A DNA stretch of 64,000 nucleotides from contig CM041092.1 of NCBI GenBank assembly GCA_023079485.1, positions 4,526,627 to 4,590,626 of the forward strand, in the 5' to 3' direction. The position numbers and the translations under genes are program-made. Numbering within the stretch: position 1 is the first letter of the stretch; every line of letters begins with the position of its first letter. The notes beneath the pieces are model-generated. The model saw only the letters and a program-made list of their open reading frames with translations. It had not been told where the DNA came from and searched no databases. Below are positions 23,537 through 36,500 of the stretch, piece after piece. Source of the DNA: Archilochus colubris (Eukaryota; Chordata; Aves; Apodiformes; Trochilidae).

Positions 23537-26500
23537 ATAAGAATCACTCTTTTTTCCATGCCTCAGCAGCTCTATGGTATAGTTTTCACAAACCACAGAA
23601 CTCCCAAACAGATCACTGTAAGGGACAGATTGCAAACAAATATTTCAACTTCGTATGCACATGGAAAAAAGGGGACAAAGCAAAATCAATAGCAATCTGC
23701 TTGCTAATATGTGTCTTAGCCACAGGCCTCAGCATGGAATGCAATATACATAAGCTAAACATTTTCAGTGCACCACAGTTCAATACAATGATAGATATTC
23801 CAAAAATCAAGTGTCCCCACAGAACCAGAAAACATAATATCTGCCCTAAATAATAATAATTAAAAAATATCCTTCAGCCTCAGCAATCAGTAGACAATGA
23901 GAGAATGCCTTCAAGGGTATCAAAAAAAGTCTTTTTTTAAAATAAAACACAACAAAACCAGTTTGTGTATTGCAGTCCTGCAGATACTGAGGGGTGCCTG
24001 GCCTCTCACTAGGAGGTGGTGATCAGGAATGCCTGATCCATCCATGGAGATGGATTTCTGGAGGGGGCTGAGTTCAGGGCTGTGTCTGTCAGAGAGCTCA
24101 GCAACCTCCCGTGGCCCTAAGCACAAGGAGGGGAGGTCTGAACCAAGTCCTTGGGGCTCTGGCATTGTGGCAAAGAGTTTTCAAAGTGGAATAACTCTGT
24201 CTTCATGGCACAATATTTTCCAAGTGCAAACAACGTGTGTGCAAAGCAAAAAATTAACACTTTAAAAAGGGGAATTTCCCTTTCCAAGAACTACGAAAGG
24301 TCCTTGTTGTTCCTGCACTCCTCATCTCCCATCACTGTCACCTTGGGACTAATTTCAGGCAATGCCAAAGTTGCCTCTGATTGCTGGATGGAAAGAAAAA
24401 TGCAAATCAGTCCTCACTGTTTGCCAATCATCTGATTTTTTATTAAAAGCAATCCCCTACTGCGTGTGATTTGTAGGGGAGAGTTTGAATCTGACAGCAG
24501 AGTTTCACAATAGTGCACATAAATTTAAAACATAGCAGGAACTTCTCAAACAACATTTCAAAGTCTTAACTGGACTTATTTGGTCAGAACACACCAACTC
24601 CTTACCAAGCATATTCCTATCCAAATTTGATGATTTTTCCAGCCAATTGACAACAATCAGAAATTGGAAGAATGACAAAGGAAACAGATTTTTATTTTTT
24701 TTTTAATTGTTTGTACTGAGGCCCCTCAAAACATTGAATCATAGTCCAGCCAAATACAGGTGCTAAGAATCTGGTCTAATTGCTCCTTTTTCTCATTTTG
24801 CCAAGTCATTTGCTTTAATCCTATCACCACAGTGACTTCCACAACCTAATTGTACCTTGCAGAACCAAACAGAAGGCTAAAGCAGAACATAGCCAAGATT
24901 TCTTGAACACTGTCCTAAGTCATTAATAAAAATGAAAATTTAGGAAAACAGTATTTCCCCAACACAAATAAACCAAGCTGACTCTTCATGTGACTACTTT
25001 GCAAGAATAAATATTGTTGTGGCTGCAAGATTTTCTTGCAAAGAAAAAAAAAAGTATTTTTGGATGTCAAAAGTTTCTTGAACCTTGAGTGACTCTCACT
25101 TTTCATTAAGTGGTAAAAGGGTTTCCTGACTGACACTAATTGATGTTCCCTCCTGGGGCTTAATTGACAAGACTTTGTCTGTATAAACCTGTACTGTTAA
25201 TCAGCTCCTTACCCACTATGGAAAATGTTTGCAGCTGAAGTGGCAATGGGGGTTACAGACAGAAAACATTGACTCTAAGTGAGGGTACTTTTAGGCACTC
25301 CAGTTATGGTATTTCATTAAAATGATATTTCCCTAATCTTGCTCTGGAGTGCCTTGGATTCCTTTGCCACTGGAAGTTTTTGTTGTTATTTTGTAAGCAT
25401 TTCATGTAGATGTTAAGTGTTTCCTTTTATCTAATGCAAATCAGTAGGTTAGATAACCAGATGATAAATACTGTTTGAATTAGCTAAGATATCAAGACAT
25501 CTTAATCCTCCAGCAAAGAGTCATCCTTTGTGATTGCTACACCCACAGTATTCCTGTAGTGACATCATATTTAGGAAATACAAAGAAAAAATTATGTTTA
25601 TAGTAAGTAGACAAATTCCTTTCTACTCATATAGAACCTGCATTGAATATTTTTAAGTTTTTGTCAACTGTTAAACTACACCAGTAGTTATTTTCCTCAA
25701 CAACTCTGCCCCTTGGTCTAAAATATCTGTATTTTGATTTAGGAAGTCCTTTAAAAAAAAAAAATCTTTCCTATCCAAACTGGGCTAAAGCAACAGTCAT
25801 TTCTCCTATGCCAGCTGCCAGTCCTGTTTCTGACTTCTTGTTCTTAGCATATTTTTTACCTGCATGGGTTTTTAGATTAATTTTAAAAATCCTGTGTACT
25901 TGCAGTATAAGCCATTATTTGTTAATAATAATGGTAAATTTATTATAAATATCCAATATTGGTGATAAACCTGAAAATCTGAATTCTTTATGCACATAAA
26001 GCAGCAGTGACTTCATACTCGATTCCTCGATAGAAAGCAGAGGAAGTGTCAAGGCTCCACTTTGTATTTGATTTACTCTGCTGATTATACTCTTTTCTCC
26101 TTAACAGTATCAGAAACCTGATTTAAAGCAGTTTTAAAGAATAAAAAGGGTGATTTGTGAAGCATCACCAATTATTTCACTGCTCATTGCAGAGAGCAGA
26201 AATAGGTGACTTATAGAGAGCTAAAGATCCCCAATCTACATGTGGGAAAGACTCTTGCTTTTTAGAGTTTAATTCTTAAAAGGTGTTGGGAAAGATAAAA
26301 TGGTTATAAATAACCTTAAGTTTAGGTTATGCAGAACTAATCCACAGGAGATTTTGGGGATGGGACTGACTATACAGCTCACTACCCTAAAAGCATCAAA
26401 CAAGTTTCCTACTTCCCCAGCAAAACAACCCCTGCTCTAACATCCCCTCTGCCAGACCCAGAGCTCACATCCAGGATTTGCCTTTCAGCACTGGAATTTT

Positions 26501-27905
26501 TTAAACAATCACCTTCATGCTATCTTTTCTTCTTAGGAGGAACACTCAAAATACCTGGAAAAGTACTTGGTTATTCCCCTTCACAGCTCTTTGGAATTCA
26601 TCTGTTGTGAAGCACTTTGGGACTTAGATTTTGATGGGGGTTTTGCCCCCTTTGTACAGTGCTTGCTGTAAGGTCACAGAGGTGGTAGACAGGTTGATAG
26701 GAATGGTAATATTTATTAATTGCTTTACAAAACCACTGCACTACCTCCAATTTTGTAGCAGCTACCTGAGTGGGAAACACACAGCAGTAAACATGGCTAA
26801 ATCCATTTGTATTGATAGGTGTATAAATTATTGTGATAAACTCATCAAAAGCACCACAGGTCAACTGGTATACTAAGTGAAAAAAAAAATAATCTGATGA
26901 TGACCTAAAACCAGCAAGATAAGCATGGCCTTTAAATAGTTAAGTTATTTGGATAGGGGAAATTATGCACATAAAGATAAATTCTTCATTATGCTTCTTT
27001 CAGTTCAAGTTTTTGTTTCCTAAGAAGTCAGAGCCCGTGGGTTGCTTTGAATTTATTGGTGATAATGGGCTGACCAAATTGAAACGAGCAGATTACAAGT
27101 CCCCAGAAACATTTTTCACATCATCCTTTTAACATTTTCTTCTTTTTTCTGTATCATTCACCTGATCACATGTCAAAAGGTACCACATGCTGTCAGAATG
27201 TTTTCTTGAAGTTACACCAAGGAAAAAGAAAAACCAAAGAGATTTTAAGATGGGCTCATGAAAACTTTCAATCAAAACACTATTCCACAGAACATAATTC
27301 ATAAAATTGTCTAGATACCAGCACTCAGTGTGTGATGGCATTCATCTGTTAGGCAAGCAGCTATCAAAGACACTTCATATTTCTTCCATTTTGCTCTATT
27401 TGCCTTCTTGATACTCTGCCCAGTGCTGTTTCTCTTGCATGAAATGCAATACATAAATATGCCTTGCTCTTACTTCAACTCAATTTTGTTACTGTTGAAC
27501 AACAAAACACTGAGAAATAATAATTATTAACTGCTCTTAAGTACAAGAGCAGGGGTTATAAAGCAAATTCCAGATTGGATTGTGGAAGTCATATATTTTA
27601 TATAGCAAGTTCTAATCACCCAGTGAAAGCTGCCCATTGAGAGGTTCAAGCCCCAGTTATCTGTGCTTCTTTCTTACAATCCCCCCAACACATTTTACTA
27701 CTGCCATAAATAAAGATTTTCCCCTTTAAAGCATCCTCTGCTCCTACTACTATCTCCAAGATGCCAAATACCAGGATACCACCAGCAAATACTCAGTGTG
27801 TTTCACACAAGTTAAAGAAATTGATAAGCTCCAGCACAAGCATCTTTTGAGCAGCTCAGGGGATGCCTGGTCCAACCTTACAGGGTTGTGCTGTAGCTGT
27901 GTTAC

Positions 27906-27979
27906 CTGAGCTGAAACAGACACAAAAATCAGTTCCCCTAAAAATTCTGTAGCCTGCAGCAACTGAGCCCATGTGACAG
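27906..27979 (-). other. Isolated exon-like segment (candidate only)
   Basis: A strong acceptor (gagctttgttttcag) and donor (AGCTCAG|gtaac) on the minus strand bracket 74 bp. The open frame enters with 2 nt and leaves in phase 0, reading VTWAQLLQATEFLGE then LIFVSVSAQ. No family is recognised. Its phases would be compatible with the minus-strand segments at 20251-20284 and 1697-1796. Confidence 0.22.
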
Positions 27980-28597
27980 CTGAAAACAAAGCTCTACAAT
28001 CAACCCTGACAAATTCCTCAATAAAATGCACTTCCTAAGTAGATGATGTAAATTATTTATGGCTCCAGAGGAGTGGCTGGGTGGCACGTTTGCCAGCACT
28101 TGGCTCAGGGTTTGAAAGGTTTCTGAGTCTTCTTTGGAATCTCAGAGCTCAAGCAGTTTCTCCTACTACCCTGGTGCTCCTGAGTGTAAATGGGAATACA
28201 GCAGTCACTGGCACATCACTTCTGCCACTCCCAAGTTGGTGATAACAGCTCCTGAAGCATCCTCAGAGAAAGGATCTCTAACAAGCATTATGGGTACACA
28301 CTGGCCTCATGTTTTGCTCCTTAGTGTCAGAATACTTCAACACACCAAAATGTAGTTGTTTCTACCTTAACAAGGCTTGGATAAAGGAAAACATACAACA
28401 AAGGCTTTGAAAGATGCAGGTAGGGGATGAAGCTTGTCTCATTTAACACACTTACTCCAAGATTAAGCTTAAAAGACCCCATCCTGTTCTGAATCTAGCA
28501 GCCAAGCTTTAGACTCCTATTCATCTATGTAGGCAGATGCCCAGTTTTGCATCCATAAATATATCCTCAAGGTTATTTTCACAGGCACAACTCTTGT

Positions 28598-28625
28598 CTT
28601 GGGGGATATCCCTTGGGGGATATCA
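28598..28625. repeat. 14-bp tandem duplication
   Basis: The unit cttgggggatatc plus one base is repeated head to tail. No function is suggested. Confidence 0.7.
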
Positions 28626-31600
28626 TGCTTTGGCATCCATCTGGATTCAGAGCTCATCCTGTGTTCTGCCCTTGGACCTGTTAAGTTTTTCCTTCAAAAC
28701 TTCACCTATTGGAAATTTAAATTTCAATTGGGCAGTCCATTATTTTTTATATTTAAACGGCTGGACAACCAGAAACCCATTGAGCCATAAATGCCTCTTT
28801 CTCACCTGTTACCAGCATGCACAAACCTCAGTGTTTCCAATCAGACAGGAATTTAGTACCCATTTATCTGCAAGCATATGACCATACTTCAGAAATCTAC
28901 ATAAACTTCTACCCCATTTACATAATTAATAGTTTTTGATTAATCATCTTGTGTGAAAAAAGGCTGATATATAAACCTTGTCTTTGGATGTTACCAAAAA
29001 AAAGGATTTAATTGTTGTAGGAAACCTGGAATGTATAATAAAGTTCACAGCAGTAAGATACTGGGAGTTTTGGCAGTATGATAATGCTTGCTCATTTACC
29101 TCCCATAAACCACACTAGTGTGCTCTGAGGATCTTTTTATGCTAAAAAGCATTTGGGATAGACTAGAATGGGATTCCAGATAAAAATACATATACAGGTT
29201 TTCATCAGCTATCTGTAGGAAACACCTCAAGAATAAAACTAGAGGCGAAGAATAACAAGAAGTCTTTACATAAACTCTGGAGCGTTTTTAGGGGATTTTA
29301 TAGAAATGAATAAAAAGACCCCAACTGTGCATTTGAACGTGCTATGATAGAGATTTTGTGAAGCAGTGCAGCCTTCAAGCATGGGTACAACAGAATGGAT
29401 ATGAGTAGGAAATTGAACTCATTTACAAAGACTCATAATAAAACCTGGAAAAATCAGTGGTTGAGATTTCAAGCAAGCCATTTCATCCCTGTAGCTCTTT
29501 ACACTCATCAAGGCCAGGAAAGGGTGCACATTTCTGTTGGCTCTTAGCTACTCCCATACATACACTATTACTCTAGACATACTAATTTAAGTTTGGAGAG
29601 TTAGTTTATCAACTGGCTGGTCTAATTTGCTCTTTCTGCTCAGGTGTAGTAGTTGTCACAACTCAGTAATTAGGCAAATGCAAACAGACTCGCTCTAAGT
29701 CAGCATTTTCTGAATCAGAGTTGCTCTATCAAAACTTTCTCAAGACAAGCACTTAATGCTTATATCCAAGTTCCCAGTCAAACATTCAGGCTTGGTTCAC
29801 TGAGCATCCCAGTGGCATGTAATTTTAGCCTTGTGGGGCCATTTCAAGCCTATCTGGACATAATCAATAAACTTCTCCACAGAGAGTGAGGACTGGAAAT
29901 AAGCATCTGTGTCACCAAGTCAGGCCCGCGCTTTCCTTTCCATTTGCTGTGCTGCACACATTTTTACAGAGACTTCTTGCCCCTGAAGTTATGCCAGCAA
30001 AAGGCAAATAAACCCTTCCCAATCAGCCCACGCTATCAGCATGGCCAGGGAGAAATTTGCTCTTCTGAAAAGGTGATGTTTTTATTAGTCAGAGTTTGCT
30101 TTAAAAATGTCAAGGAATGGGTTTCTCTCTGCAGTTTCCTAGGTACTCACTCAAAGTCGTCCCTGCATCTCTTCTGCAAATTCTCCCCTCACTATTTTCT
30201 GAGAGTTAACCCAGATAATACCACTCCTGATAAACTGACCTTCCAAAGGTGACACCCATCTTCTTGGGGATATTTCTTGGGAATTAGTCTTTTGGGGGGT
30301 GTCAATGACACTGAGTAGGAACTCTTACTTGTTTAGGCTTCCATCTGTGCTTTTATCTGCAGTTACAAACAGGCAAAGGAATGTGCAGTATTTCAATAGA
30401 TATTGAATAGATCCTGGTTGAAAAGAAGTCCCTTAAATTTAAAAACCCACAGAGAAAAGAAACTGAGAGCTGACATTAAGGGCTCTGCACTAAGCTCTCC
30501 ATACAGAATTACTGTGAAGTGTTGTGGGACAAAAGAGCATCCTTGCTAAACACTGCTTTCAAACTGTCTCACCACATTACTTTATTATATTGCAGCTTTT
30601 AAAATATAAGGAGTAACTCTTAACCCCATATATTTTCGCCTTTCTTACACTTTTGAAAGTGACAGTGCAATCAATTTTTTTTTCTGATAGCATTAGGAGT
30701 TATCCATATAAAATGCTGCCAAGGAAGACTCATATTTTTTGGTTTTTATTTTTTTTTAAGAAAGAGAGCTTTTCTTCAGGATAAAAAATAAAAGAACCAC
30801 TCCAAATACACTAAGAGAAGAACCAAAACAGATAAAGGAGTTCAATATTGTCTGGCAGGTGAGGCTTATCAGCTACAGTAGCTTAGGAATCTTTCAGGTT
30901 TAGACCTATGTGGATAGTTTGACTAAAGAAGTCATGAAAAAACCCAAACAGACACATGGGGAAAACCAAAATGCATTTCTGACCATGTCACTCCATAGCT
31001 GCACATGCCAATCCAATTCTTCCTACCAGATACATTCAGAGCTTGCTTTATTCTGGTTTCCAAAACTGACAAGGTAAATTAGTCAAGAACCAATCCTAAC
31101 ACAGAAGTGGTATCTGATATCAGTGATCTAAGATGGCCCAGAACCTCTATAAGAGAAGAAAAGGGGAGGAGCAGAGGGAAATCTTGACCCTTTCAGTACC
31201 TGCTCCAGCTGAGGTCAACCCCAGCTTTTCAAAAAGCCAAATCCTGATAAAACCAGGTAAAATAATTTTGCAGAGCAGACTCAAATAAGGAGGCTTTTGT
31301 TGTTGAAAAAACAATACAGAGGGAATCACCTCTTGTAGCCTACAAGATATTTCAGAACCAGCCCTGAATTTGGACACTCAGCAAAACTTAGCTCACATCA
31401 ATCCTTCTCGCTCTCATTAAAAAGTTTTTTTTGCACTCCTGGAAAACAGATTAACACCTTGGTTAAAACCTTGGGGTTCTAATTCCTCTGTCTTAAAAAA
31501 GAAAGAAAGAAAAAAAAAGGAGCCTGAACAGCCTTTTAATAAGCTGATTAAAAACAAACCTAAAGAAAGAGAAACTACTTCACAAAACACACCAGGCTCA

Positions 31601-33260
31601 CCACTACCATGGGAGGAAACCTAGGATGCTCTGTTTAAGCTTAGAGTTGATTATTTCTCACACAAAAGGTGTTCATAGGGGAGAAAACTACTTTGCTTTT
31701 ATATCAAGTTGCTGTTAGACATTTCTAGGATGCTGTGCTGTGTCTACAGTGCCTCCAATAAATATAATAAAAAGTAGTAATGCACAGCCATGCTACACTA
31801 TAACCTCAGAAGCATAACAAGGGAGGGGGAAGAAGCACCAGAATAGAATAAAAGAGAAGAGAAATGCAAGAGGAAGGGGGGGGAATATCAAACCAAACCA
31901 ACTCTAAGGACATCAAGGCAATTAAAGGAAATTAGAGAAATAATCAATGTAGATTTAAAATACACAGGGGGTTACTATCAGGCTAGATGAAGAAAAGTAG
32001 AATTTAGGTGGCTGGCTTTAGCCCACCCTAAGATGTTCTACATCTGGGAAGATGCTGAAGAGTCAGAGGAGGTAAAATCAGGCAGTGGATTTTAGTTCCA
32101 AGCAGCCATTTTAATGATGCTACAAGAGAGAGAAACACGACCTGAATCTCTTAATCAAAGCTGGAGAAGACACTCCTCATGCTGGGAAAATTACATGTTC
32201 TCTCCCTGAGTCCACACAGCTTGTTTTCCCACATATTTCCTTTATGCTGTGCTCATGTGCATATTTACAGTGTGAGGTTTTCATGGTGCTGAGCCCCAAG
32301 CAGTGGAGAGGGAAGAGTTTCTGCCTGTTGATAACCAGCATGACATAACTAAATAGGTGTCAAGGTTACAGTTTGCCTGAGTGTCAATTGCTGACACTGA
32401 ATTGTGATAACAGAGGCAGAATTGCATAAAGGAAGCTCTCTTCACTCTTAAATTAGATTATTTCACCTTTGTCTTATTCAAGGTTTGTTGTTTTGATTTA
32501 TTTTTTTTATATAAAAAGGAAAAGGAAGCCTCAGAATTCTGACACAGCTGACAAGTGATGAGGAAAATATGAACACACTGGACTGAGGAAAAGGTGGCTT
32601 GTGGTTCTAGCTCTGGCCAAAGATCTGGTTTGGACCTGCCTGTGTTTTCCCCTGTGCTCCCCTCACATGTGGCCCAGACAAAGAAGCCATTCTGGGGCTA
32701 TAAATAATGTATACAACAAAACTTCAAGCTCCAAGCCTGTAAATACAGTGCTTGGCAATGCAAGTTATCCCACATGTACTTAAAATGAAAAACATATTAA
32801 GCATAACATCCCAGGGAGAACATGAAAAATAGAGGCAGCTGTCCTGAAAAGGCACCAAACCTCTGAGAACACCATCCTTGTAGGTATTCTTAACTTCATA
32901 GCATAAAACTTCTGTACTTTTAACCATTTTTTTTTTAAGTAATCAGACATTGGTTCTGCCAGTAATAGCCACGGTGAAATATAACTTCCTGAAAAATAGG
33001 GAAAGGTTCTAATATTTGTCTTTTTACTTTTAGTGTGCCCTTGAAAAATATCACTCCAACAATATGAAACAGCACAAACATAATTACTGCATGGTTCAGC
33101 CTCCTTTGTCTGAGCCAGGTGTCTACATGAAGGGAACAGATCTTCAAAAGCAGTTAATGCCTCACAGCTTCACTTGATGAAGGCACTGGAGTCCCTGAAA
33201 ACCTGGTTTTCCCTGCCTCATGGCTTAACTGTTATTGCATTTTAAAAGAAATTAATGCAA

Positions 33261-33557
33261 ATAGAATCATAGATTCATAGAATCATAGAATCATAGAATC
33301 ATAGAATCATAGAACTGGCTGGGTTGGAAGGGACTTCAGAGATCATCAAGTCCAACCCTTGAACCACCGTTGTGGTTGCTAGACCATGGCACTGAGTGCC
33401 ACATCCAGTCTCTTTTTAAATATCTCCAGGGATGGAGAATCCACTACTTCCCTGGGCAGCCCATTCCAATGTCTGATCACTCTCTCCGTAAAAAAATTCT
33501 TTCTAATATCCAACCTAAACCTCCCCTGGCACAACTTAAGACCATGCCCTCTTGTCA
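33261..33557 (-). mobile_element. CR1 3' fragment, minus strand (297 bp)
   Basis: The + strand begins with about six 8-bp tail units, one carrying a substitution. The reverse complement of the CR1 3' UTR and the final ~60 codons of ORF2 follow (…[32 protein letters not shown]). It stops abruptly at the codons for TRGHGLK. It is nearly identical to the matching part of the copy at 8117-9770, so the two belong to the same young subfamily. Confidence 0.93.
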
Positions 33558-36500
33558 CAAATAAGTGATGCAGTTGCAAGCTCCCAATACCTGCAGAAGA
33601 CCTTCCACTGGGACCAGGAGCATCCTGGAGATGCTCCATAAAGAGAAATTATCAATTTCTTCATCCCTGCCCCAGATGGAGTTTCCCAGCTTATAACAAC
33701 CAGACAGAGAATTTGGAAGAAATCTTATGCCAAATACTCTAAGATACAAGAGGTATTTCTCAAGGAGGGATGGGAACTAAACCAACAAGCACAACTAGAA
33801 ATAGTCCCATTTTAGTTGACAAGTTCTTGCCCTTACACTAAGAAATAATTTGGAACTATTTAAGGGATAGAAAACCACCTATTTTCTAAGGATTAACCAG
33901 GAATTTCAAAGGGTTCTTAAAGGGTTTAAGCGTTCTTCCAGTACCCTAGGGAAGCTAATAATTAGCTTTTCTCAGCCAAGCTCTACTTTTGAGCACTGGA
34001 AAATTATGAAGTACATCCAATATACCTACGTCCACAGAAGAGGCAAAGTTTATCCCTGTAATTGTGAGCCAAGTCCAAGGTCAGCTGACCAGGCTGGAGG
34101 GGGCTGCAGACTTCTGCTAATGTTAAAAAAGAAATTGATTTAGAGATAATTTACTGGAACATTTCTTATATTTGGATACTTTGGGGAGCAATTCCTTCAT
34201 TCAAACTGCCTTAGGTCCGTTTATTTAGCTAAACCAAGTTTTACAACAAACAAAAAGCCATAAAGAGTACCTCTGCTAAAAAAAAAAAAAAAACAAAAAA
34301 ACACAACAGAATGTGTAGGTGTATATTTTGAAACCTTTTTTTTTTTTTTTTAAAGCATCTTTAAAGGTAACATCAGGATCAGTGGGAGGCAACACAAAGC
34401 ACCAGTGAAACAATATCTGCAGTGGTTTGCTTGGGTGAATTCATTATCATTTGGCAAACTAAGCACTTTCCTCAGGAAAACTGTTGTCTTTTTGGAGTTT
34501 TTGATTTAAACACATTGAGTTGGTGCAGCTCCTTCCTAAGTTTCTCTTCCTTAAAAGCACCACTGGCAAAAAAAGGGCAGAGCATGGCCAAGTAACCAAA
34601 GATCTTCAGCCACCCAATGCCCTTCTGCAACAGCCACAGGGTCCCAGCTGTCCCCACAGGAGCTGAGGAGGTGACAAAGGCAAACACAACCTTGCCTACA
34701 ACCCCCTTGAGCAACTCTCATTTGGAGGAGGACTTGCCTTGCAGGAAGGTTAAAAAAAACCAAACCACTATGAGAGCTGTATTGGGTTTTCCAACACTAA
34801 GACAAAACCTGTGGAGCTTTTCCAGATGAACCCAGGCACCCACCTGCCTTGCTGCTGTCCCCAGGCTTTGCTCCTCCCAGCAATCTCCCCACCTCTCCTC
34901 CCTTGCTCTCAAATGCTCTTCCTTGCAATTCCTCCCACCTGGCTCATCCTCACCCTCTGGTGGTTCCCAGCATTGAGCAATGCCAGGCTAAACCAGGGTC
35001 ACATCTACCACTGCTTGCACCCAGGGTGCAGGCTGGAAAGGTGAGGCAGACCCAGTGAGAGTCCTGTGTATTTTTAATCATGAGCAGCAAACAATGAACA
35101 GAGACCTGGATATCTTCTGAGAATAAAGCTCCTGGGAAAAGAAACCAAACATCAGAATTTTTTTTAAGTGTTACAGATGTCTAAATCCATCCAGGTGAAG
35201 AAGTTGAGCTTCCTACCTTGGAAGCTTAAGGAGATGGATATGCAGACTCCAGCACCTCATTTGTAGAGGAGGTTTGGTTACCAGAGAGCAGTAAGCTCAG
35301 AAAAATGGGAGAGACAGTAGAAGTCCCAGTGCCACAAGTGGCACTTTAGCTGAATTTTACCTAAGGATGAAAGTTTTTAGGACCATCCTGCTGCCATTTG
35401 TCATGGGATCTGGAGGAGCAGCTTGTCACCCCCATGCTCATCAGGAGTAATTTTGAATACAGCTGCAAGTCACTGATGCTATTTACATTGTGAAAGCCCT
35501 GAGTGACTCTGGGACTTCTGGGGTGCTTTAAGAGATGAAAGAGGAGCCAACAAGAGCACCTTGCAGTTCATAGTCATGGGAAGTCCCCTCACCTGGACAC
35601 TGCCTCTAGTGACAGAGAGCTTAAAGCTCTGAAGAGGCCCTGGGTACACCATTGGACAACCCCAAGGCCACCAGGTCTATTTCTGGACACCTGGTTTTGC
35701 AGAGAAGATTAAGTTGGTCAAAGAGGAGAAGGCAAGAGCAGAAAGAGTTTATGTGGCTTAGCTGAGTGTGAATACCAGAGAGGTTGACCCTAAATATCAA
35801 TATAACCTATTTCCTTCCAAGAATGTATTTCTTGGCCACTGGGTGATCACTTAATCCTCTTTTTTATTCTCCTCCCTTCAGTAAAACTCCCAAGTTATTA
35901 CAGGTGATAGCCAGGGACACAATATTCACGGTTCCACTGCAGTATGTTTTACTGCTCCCTATAAAATTTGCCCAAAGTTTACAGACTGAACTTGAATTTG
36001 TGCCCTTCCTGGAAGCAGCTTGAACCTCTTGGTTCTGCATTTTCATCCCACAAGATGAAGATCATCCTCAGCACTCTCTGAATGATAAATAAACCCCTTG
36101 CAACATTTGTCTCCCTTCTCTTTTCCGTAATTCCTCTCTTATTTTTCTTTCTCTATGTCCCAAGGCCTGCTTTTTATATACCTTCCAAAGTTTAGCACAT
36201 GCACACACCTCAGTATGGGCCTGCCTTGAATTGCTAATACTGCCTGCTATATGTGCTTCCCATCCTGCTGGAGTGAACGTGGTAAAGGAACAGAATACAT
36301 TTTGTCTGAGATGTCTGGTAACATAAAATATGCAAATTGTCTCTGATTGGAAAGAAGAGCTTATTTCTCCTGTCAAATGCATATGCTTTATGTACACTGC
36401 TCGTTAGAACAATGTTCAACAAACATTTGATTTTTAAAGGCTCGAACAGCCTGAAAAGGAGGCACGAGTGGGAAATCTTCCCCTACAAGAAGAAAAAGGA

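Larger units (their letters stand above)
23537..33260. other. Unique non-coding sequence, 9.7 kb
   Basis: The longest repeat-free stretch in the left half. No gene is recognised. It contains one exon-like segment on the minus strand (27906-27979) and a 14-bp tandem duplication (28598-28625). An open frame of 102 codons at 29944-30252 on the plus strand has no motif and no flanking splice pair. Confidence 0.5.
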
